Origin: Amorphophallus konjac
Lineage: Eukaryota; Streptophyta; Magnoliopsida; Alismatales; Araceae
Assembly (NCBI GenBank): GCA_022559845.1
Contig: CM040118.1
Location: forward strand, 260,733,519 to 260,797,518
Direction of reading: 5' to 3'
DNA length: 64,000 nucleotides
Shown here in pieces: positions 59,694 through 64,000 of the stretch. Position numbers and translations under genes: made by a program. The notes under the pieces were generated by a model. The model made no database searches and was not told where the DNA came from. It saw only the letters and a program-made list of their open reading frames with translations. Numbering within the stretch: the stretch's first letter is position 1; every line of letters begins with the position of its first letter.

Positions 59694-61619
59694 TTTCTCT
59701 CTCCTCCCCCTCCCACCTACTTTCTCTCTCTTCTCTCCTCATTCAAGAGCTACCCCATTTCCCCACACCTCTCCATAACTCCACCCCTAGCCCCATGGTA
59801 GAATCCACCACTCTCCAAGCCACCCTCCAACCACCAACCACCCACTCCCCTTCCCCAAGCACCCTCTCATCTCCCAAGGGAAAATTTCCCACTCCCCCAG
59901 CCCCACCTTTACCTTCCCCACACACCTCTTCCCATCCCCAAGACCAGAAATTAATCCCACCCTTAAACCCATTTTCAAATACCCTTTCCCCCTCTCCCTT
60001 CCAACCAAATTCGTAGCTCTCCCTCCCTCCACCTGCTAGACCTCCTTCCAACCCCCATTCTGCCACTCCCACACCTTGGAACACCCCCTCCCAGACCCCG
60101 TCACAGCCAGGGGTTGCCCCCACACACATCCACCTCATTTCCCCTCCCATCTACCCCCATTTCCCATCACCTATCACCACTCTGCACAGGCCAGTTCGCA
60201 GGCAGCAGTGTACCAGCAGCATGTAGTAGCGTCCACGGCGTCATCGTAAAGCTTCAGTAGGCGTACCATATACCGTTGGAATCTTCATCCAGTCAGCTTC
60301 ATAGCCGAGGAGGTTTCGTCTTCGTCCAAGCACTGAGCTGCCCGTGAGAGCGATTCTTCCTCGACTGTGCAGAACCACTCAGGTAGAGAACCAGAGCTCC
60401 AGATCATGTTCGACCATGGCCAACCTCTTGAGGATATGGAGGCAGCACTTGGCTGCAATCTTCTACAACAAGTTTACTTCCAGGATCAAGAAGCGGAACC
60501 CCGTTCGGCATCCGGAGCTAAGAGTTCTCATTTTTCTTCCCCGGGTGCGCAATTCTGTTCCTCTTGGGACTGAATAGACACTCGATCACTTTTTGGGCTG
60601 TCTCTATCTACTCCGACCTCCTCCAGCACCCTCGTGAGTCTCCTTTCGAAGAGGACTCGATAACAGATCTAGTGATTCTAGCCAAAACTGAATCAGAGCT
60701 GAGGAGCGTCCGTGGTAGCCTCATCTTCTAGCTGTGGGGGTACAGAAGCTACCAAAACCAGCAAGCAGAGCCCCTATTCGCACCTCTTCCCCGACCAGCA
60801 CCGCCTTTCAAAAATTCCCCAAAAATTTGGACATCTTCCTGGGTCAACTACGAAGATCTCCAACTAGTTTCGTCGACAACGGAGTTTGGGAGATGCCACA
60901 GCGGAGCCGACTTCGACCTCTTGTCCCCTGTTCTAGAGGGTGGACAGAACCATTATTTTTCTTTCATTAAGTTCCTAGATTGATTCTCCCCTTCCCGCCT
61001 AGCTGGCTTACCGCCCCTCCCTGCGTGGAGGTAGTGTTTGACTGTATCACATTATCCCCAACCCCTTGTCCAACCCTCCTGCGCGAGGAGTAGTGGTGTA
61101 CTCTATAAATTTTCAGGTCAAGCGACATCGACGCGGCGTGCGGGTGCGTAGCCACGCCTCCCTGCTCGCCCTCATCTTCTGCTGGGGTCGGCGTCTTCAC
61201 GCCAACCAGGTGAGCTACTGAACACTTCTCTTTGCTTGTCTCATTTGCTTAATTAGTACTGTATCTTAGTGCCGTCGGTGGTGAGAGAGTGCCCGATCCT
61301 GAATTTGCTTATAATTGAGCGACTACCGCGGGTGAGTTGTGAGAGAGCCACTATATCCCATGCCCTCTGCGTGCTGGCCGCCTGCGAGAGTGGGCATCCT
61401 GGGACCCTTTGGGGTTCAATCTTAAGCTAGCCAACCCCCTGTAATCTCAAGGACCAACCTCAGACCCTCATCCCCATCGCCGGTCCACCTACAGACCCGG
61501 GTGCGCGCTATGCGGGTGAGTCCGCTCGAGGGAAGTTGCCGGTCCGTTGCATCGCTTGCTTGCTAGGTCCGAGGGGTCTTCGGTCTTGTGATTATCACCT
61601 CAAAGGTGGTTTCACATCA

Positions 61620-62340
61620 CCTTCACGTAAGATGGCATTCCTAAACTCATCAACAGCTGGGACATACAACCTTCCTCTGAAGCTGACTACTAACTCATCA
61701 TCGAATTCAATATCATGCATCATTATAATGCGATACAAATCAGAGTCTACCTGCTGAGCTTCCTTGATCTGCTGATAAATAGTTGGAGTCATCACAAGAC
61801 TAGCGCACACAGCTACCATCGGATCATAAGGAATTTCCACACTGAATGTCTCGCAAGGAGATGGTTCCCACAACTTCCATTCATGAACCAGCAAATGACT
61901 GATCTGCACTTTCCTGCTCAGAGCATCAGCCACCACATTTATTTTACCTGGTTGATAGGAAAGAGTGAAATCATAGTCTTTCTTATATTCCATCCATCTG
62001 CGCTGTCGGAGATTCAAATCTTTTTGAGAAAACACATACTGCAAGCTTCGATGATCTGTAAAGATCTTAAATATCTCACCATATAAGTAGTGTCTCCAGA
62101 TTTACAATGCAAAGATCACCGCTGCAAGTTCCAAGTCATGAGTTGGATAATTCTCTTCATGTTGTTTCAATTGCTGGGATGCATAAGCTATAACTTTACC
62201 ATGTTGCATAAGCACTGCATCTAGACCTACTCGAGAAGCATCCGTGCATTCCACGAATCCACCCGAGCCAGAAGGTAAAACCAGCACTGGAGAAGTAGTG
62301 AGTAGCCTTTTAATTCATTAAAGCTCTACTCACACTGATC
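61620..62340 (-). pseudogene. pol: Element D pol: RNase H and integrase N-terminus
   Basis: RNase H motifs: [35 protein letters not shown]. The connector to the integrase zinc-binding region ends at LREG, where element E inserted. A TAA at about 62102-62104 follows VIFAL. A one-base loss in an A-run near 62312-62316 puts this block out of frame with the RT upstream. Confidence 0.87.
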
Positions 62341-63243
62341 TGACCAAACAAAAGGTACATCTTTACGAGTCAGATGAGTCATTGGCGTGGCAATCCGTGC
62401 AAAATCTTGAATGAATCTTCGATAATAGCCAGCAAGACCCAAAAAACTCCTGATCTCTGTCATAGTTCTTGGTATCTACCATTGAAGAACAACTTCAATC
62501 TTTGCCGGATCAACTGCAACTCCATCACCAGAAAGCACATGGCCAAGAAAATGCACTTCCTGAAGCCAAAACTCACATTTGCTGAATTTTGCATAAAGCT
62601 CGTGATCTCGTAGAGTTTGCAACACGATCCTGAGATGCTGCACCTGTTCTTCTTCAGAAGCAGAATAAACAATAATATCATTGACAAAGATCACAACAAA
62701 CTGATCCAGGTATGGACGGAACACACATTGCATCAGGTCCATAAAAGCTGTTGGAGCATTGGCTAACCCAAATGGCATAACCAAGAATTCATAATGACTA
62801 TACCGCGTGCTAAAAGCAGTCTTTTCCACATCAGATTCCCAAATCCTCAATTGGAAATAGAGAGATCGAAGATCAATCTGTGAAAAGATAGTAGCTGACT
62901 GAAGTTGATCAAACAAATCATCAATCCTGGGCAAAGGATACTTGTTCTTGATAGTCACCTGATTCAATTGCCTATAATCAATACATAACCTCAGGCTTCC
63001 ATCTTTCTTTTTCACAAACAAGACTGGAGCACCGCATGGAGAAAAGCTGGGATGGATATAGCCTTTTTCCAACAAATCTAACAACTGTGCTCGCAATTCT
63101 TTTAATTCAGCTGGAGCCATACGGTAAGGTGTCTTTGCTAAAGGTGATATACCTGGGATTAATTCAATCACCATTTCTATCTCTCGCTGAGGAGGTAAGC
63201 CTGGTAACTCATCAGGAAATACATCAGTAAATTCACAAACCAC
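62341..63243 (-). pseudogene. pol: Element D pol: reverse transcriptase with mutated catalytic box
   Basis: RT motifs follow the family order: [56 protein letters not shown]. The catalytic box reads FVNDIIVYS: the first Asp of the F-DD box is Asn (codon 62680-62682), which should abolish activity. A TAG at 62476-62478 precedes the connection region (TEIRSFLGLAGYYRRFI). Confidence 0.9.
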
Positions 63244-64000
63244 AGGAATGGCATTGATATCCTACTGTGGTGCCTTAACTGCAACCACCGAAGCTAAGAA
63301 TCCCTAACAACCTGCATTAAGTAATCTATAGGCTCGAATAGCAGAAATAATCATGCGAGAAGAACGAGATCGAATACCTTGGAAGTAGAATGCTGGTTTC
63401 CCATGTGGCTGAAAATAGACTTTCTTTGATCTGTAGTCAACCACGGCTCCGTACTCTTCTGACCAATCCATGCTCAGAATAATATCATAATCCATCAGCT
63501 AAAAAGCATATAATCTAGCTGGCAACTGGTGATTGCCAATCACAATAGGAGTCTTTTCTAGACAAAGAGGAGTGAACATGAAATCCCCAGAAGGTAACTC
63601 CACAAGCAACTCACAATATATCTCAGATGTCGGCTCCTCAATACAAGCAATAAAGTCTTCAGAAATAAATGAGTGAGAAGTACCTGAATCAAATAAAACA
63701 CGAGTTGCATGGCCATAAAGCATAATAGTACCTTCCATGAGATGATATGCCACCGCTTCAGCACGAGTAATGTGAGAGACCTTCCCTTTTTGCTTTTTGC
63801 CAGCTGTAGTAGACTGCTGGGAAGAAGACATTGAAGCTTGAGGATAATATTGATGTGACTGAGGTGGTAGAGGAGGTCTGAACTGAGGTGGCTGTGGTTG
63901 AGAAAATTGAGAGAACTGAACCGGTTTCGGCCTCTGAGGACAATCTTGAACCACATGCCCCGGTTGATCACAACGGAAACAAATCACCGGCATCGAACAA
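63244..64000 (-). pseudogene. Element D gag knuckle and protease
   Basis: At the right edge is a CCHC knuckle (CFRCDQPGHVVQDC), then a Pro/Gln/Ser-rich linker and an aspartic protease (VLFDSGTSHSFIS, where DSGATHSF is usual), then the MDYDIILSMDW segment. Stops lie at 63496-63498, 63304-63306 and about 63263. The rest of gag is beyond the window. Confidence 0.87.

Larger units (their letters stand above)
42241..61619 (+). mobile_element. Element E: non-autonomous LTR retrotransposon with novel ORF, inserted in element D integrase
   Basis: Perfect 5-bp duplications CCTTC flank it (42236-42240 and 61620-61624), and removal restores the D integrase frame. It is on the plus strand, opposite to D. 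The LTRs are 42241-44641 and 47000-61619 (the latter split by element F). The PBS is tRNA-iMet-like. The internal domain is only 2.36 kb (44642-46999) and lacks gag, protease, RT, RNase H and the integrase core. It carries a proline-rich ORF followed by a leftover integrase C-terminus and chromodomain. It must have moved using proteins of another element, presumably a related chromovirus. Confidence 0.88.
47000..61619 (+). repeat. 3' LTR of element E, interrupted by element F
   Basis: LTR parts are 47000-47492 and 59699-61619. The first bases are TAATGGGGGC against TGATGGGGGA in the 5' LTR, so the terminal TG is mutated. A CCGGGGGTA stretch precedes it in the PPT position (weak). The TTTCT duplication around element F joins the two parts. 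About 1.9 kb of the right part aligns closely with 42733-44641. Confidence 0.88.
38624..64000 (-). mobile_element. Element D: second Ty3/gypsy chromovirus, outer host of nest 2
   Basis: The 3' LTR is at 38624-40915. The internal domain runs from 40916 past the right edge of the window, interrupted by element E (42241-61619). The order from right to left is gag knuckle, protease, RT, RNase H, integrase, chromodomain, as in element A, but the LTRs and proteins are clearly different, so it is a separate family. Nonsense codons and one frameshift disable it. The 5' LTR and most of gag lie outside the window. Confidence 0.9.

Overview
The window is a stretch of repeat-dominated nuclear DNA from a flowering plant. 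I infer this from the plant LTR-retrotransposon lineages present, the tRNA-iMet and tRNA-Asp primer sites, an RTE-type LINE and a CACTA-like terminus. The species cannot be read from it. I find no intact host gene. Almost every base belongs to one of two nests of transposable elements separated by a roughly 2 kb island.

Nest 1 (1-36623). The outer layer is a minus-strand Ty3/gypsy chromovirus of Tekay/Del type (element A). It has a 3' LTR at 1-1607 (cut by the window edge), gag-pol split into three blocks, and a 5' LTR at 30164-36623. Four insertions sit in it: a 1.9 kb solo LTR in the RT domain (3880-5823), an Athila-like gypsy element in gag (element B, 7596-29497, target duplication GCCAC), a SIRE/Maximus-like Ty1/copia element inside B's pol (element C, 12250-22492, target duplication ATCAC), and an RTE-type LINE in the 5' LTR (33097-36366, 18-bp target duplication).

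The island (36624-38623) holds a CACTA-like terminus with subterminal repeats and about 1.1 kb I cannot assign.

Nest 2 (38624 to beyond 64000). A second minus-strand gypsy chromovirus (element D) carries, inside its integrase, a plus-strand non-autonomous LTR element (element E, 42241-61619, target duplication CCTTC). E's 3' LTR is interrupted by a second SIRE-like copia element (element F, 47493-59693, target duplication TTTCT). E is the most unusual item: its internal domain has no gag, protease, RT or integrase core. It has a proline-rich ORF with repeated GCPGPP motifs, fused in trend to a leftover integrase C-terminus and chromodomain.

The second strong signal is in the LTRs. In F, about 50 copies of an 11-base word (TGTAYAGACTT on the plus strand) fill the U3 region upstream of a clear TATA box. 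The related element C carries a different word (TGCACCGA) in the same place. Coding regions are mostly decayed by nonsense codons rather than frameshifts, largely of types expected from C-to-T change at methylated cytosines.
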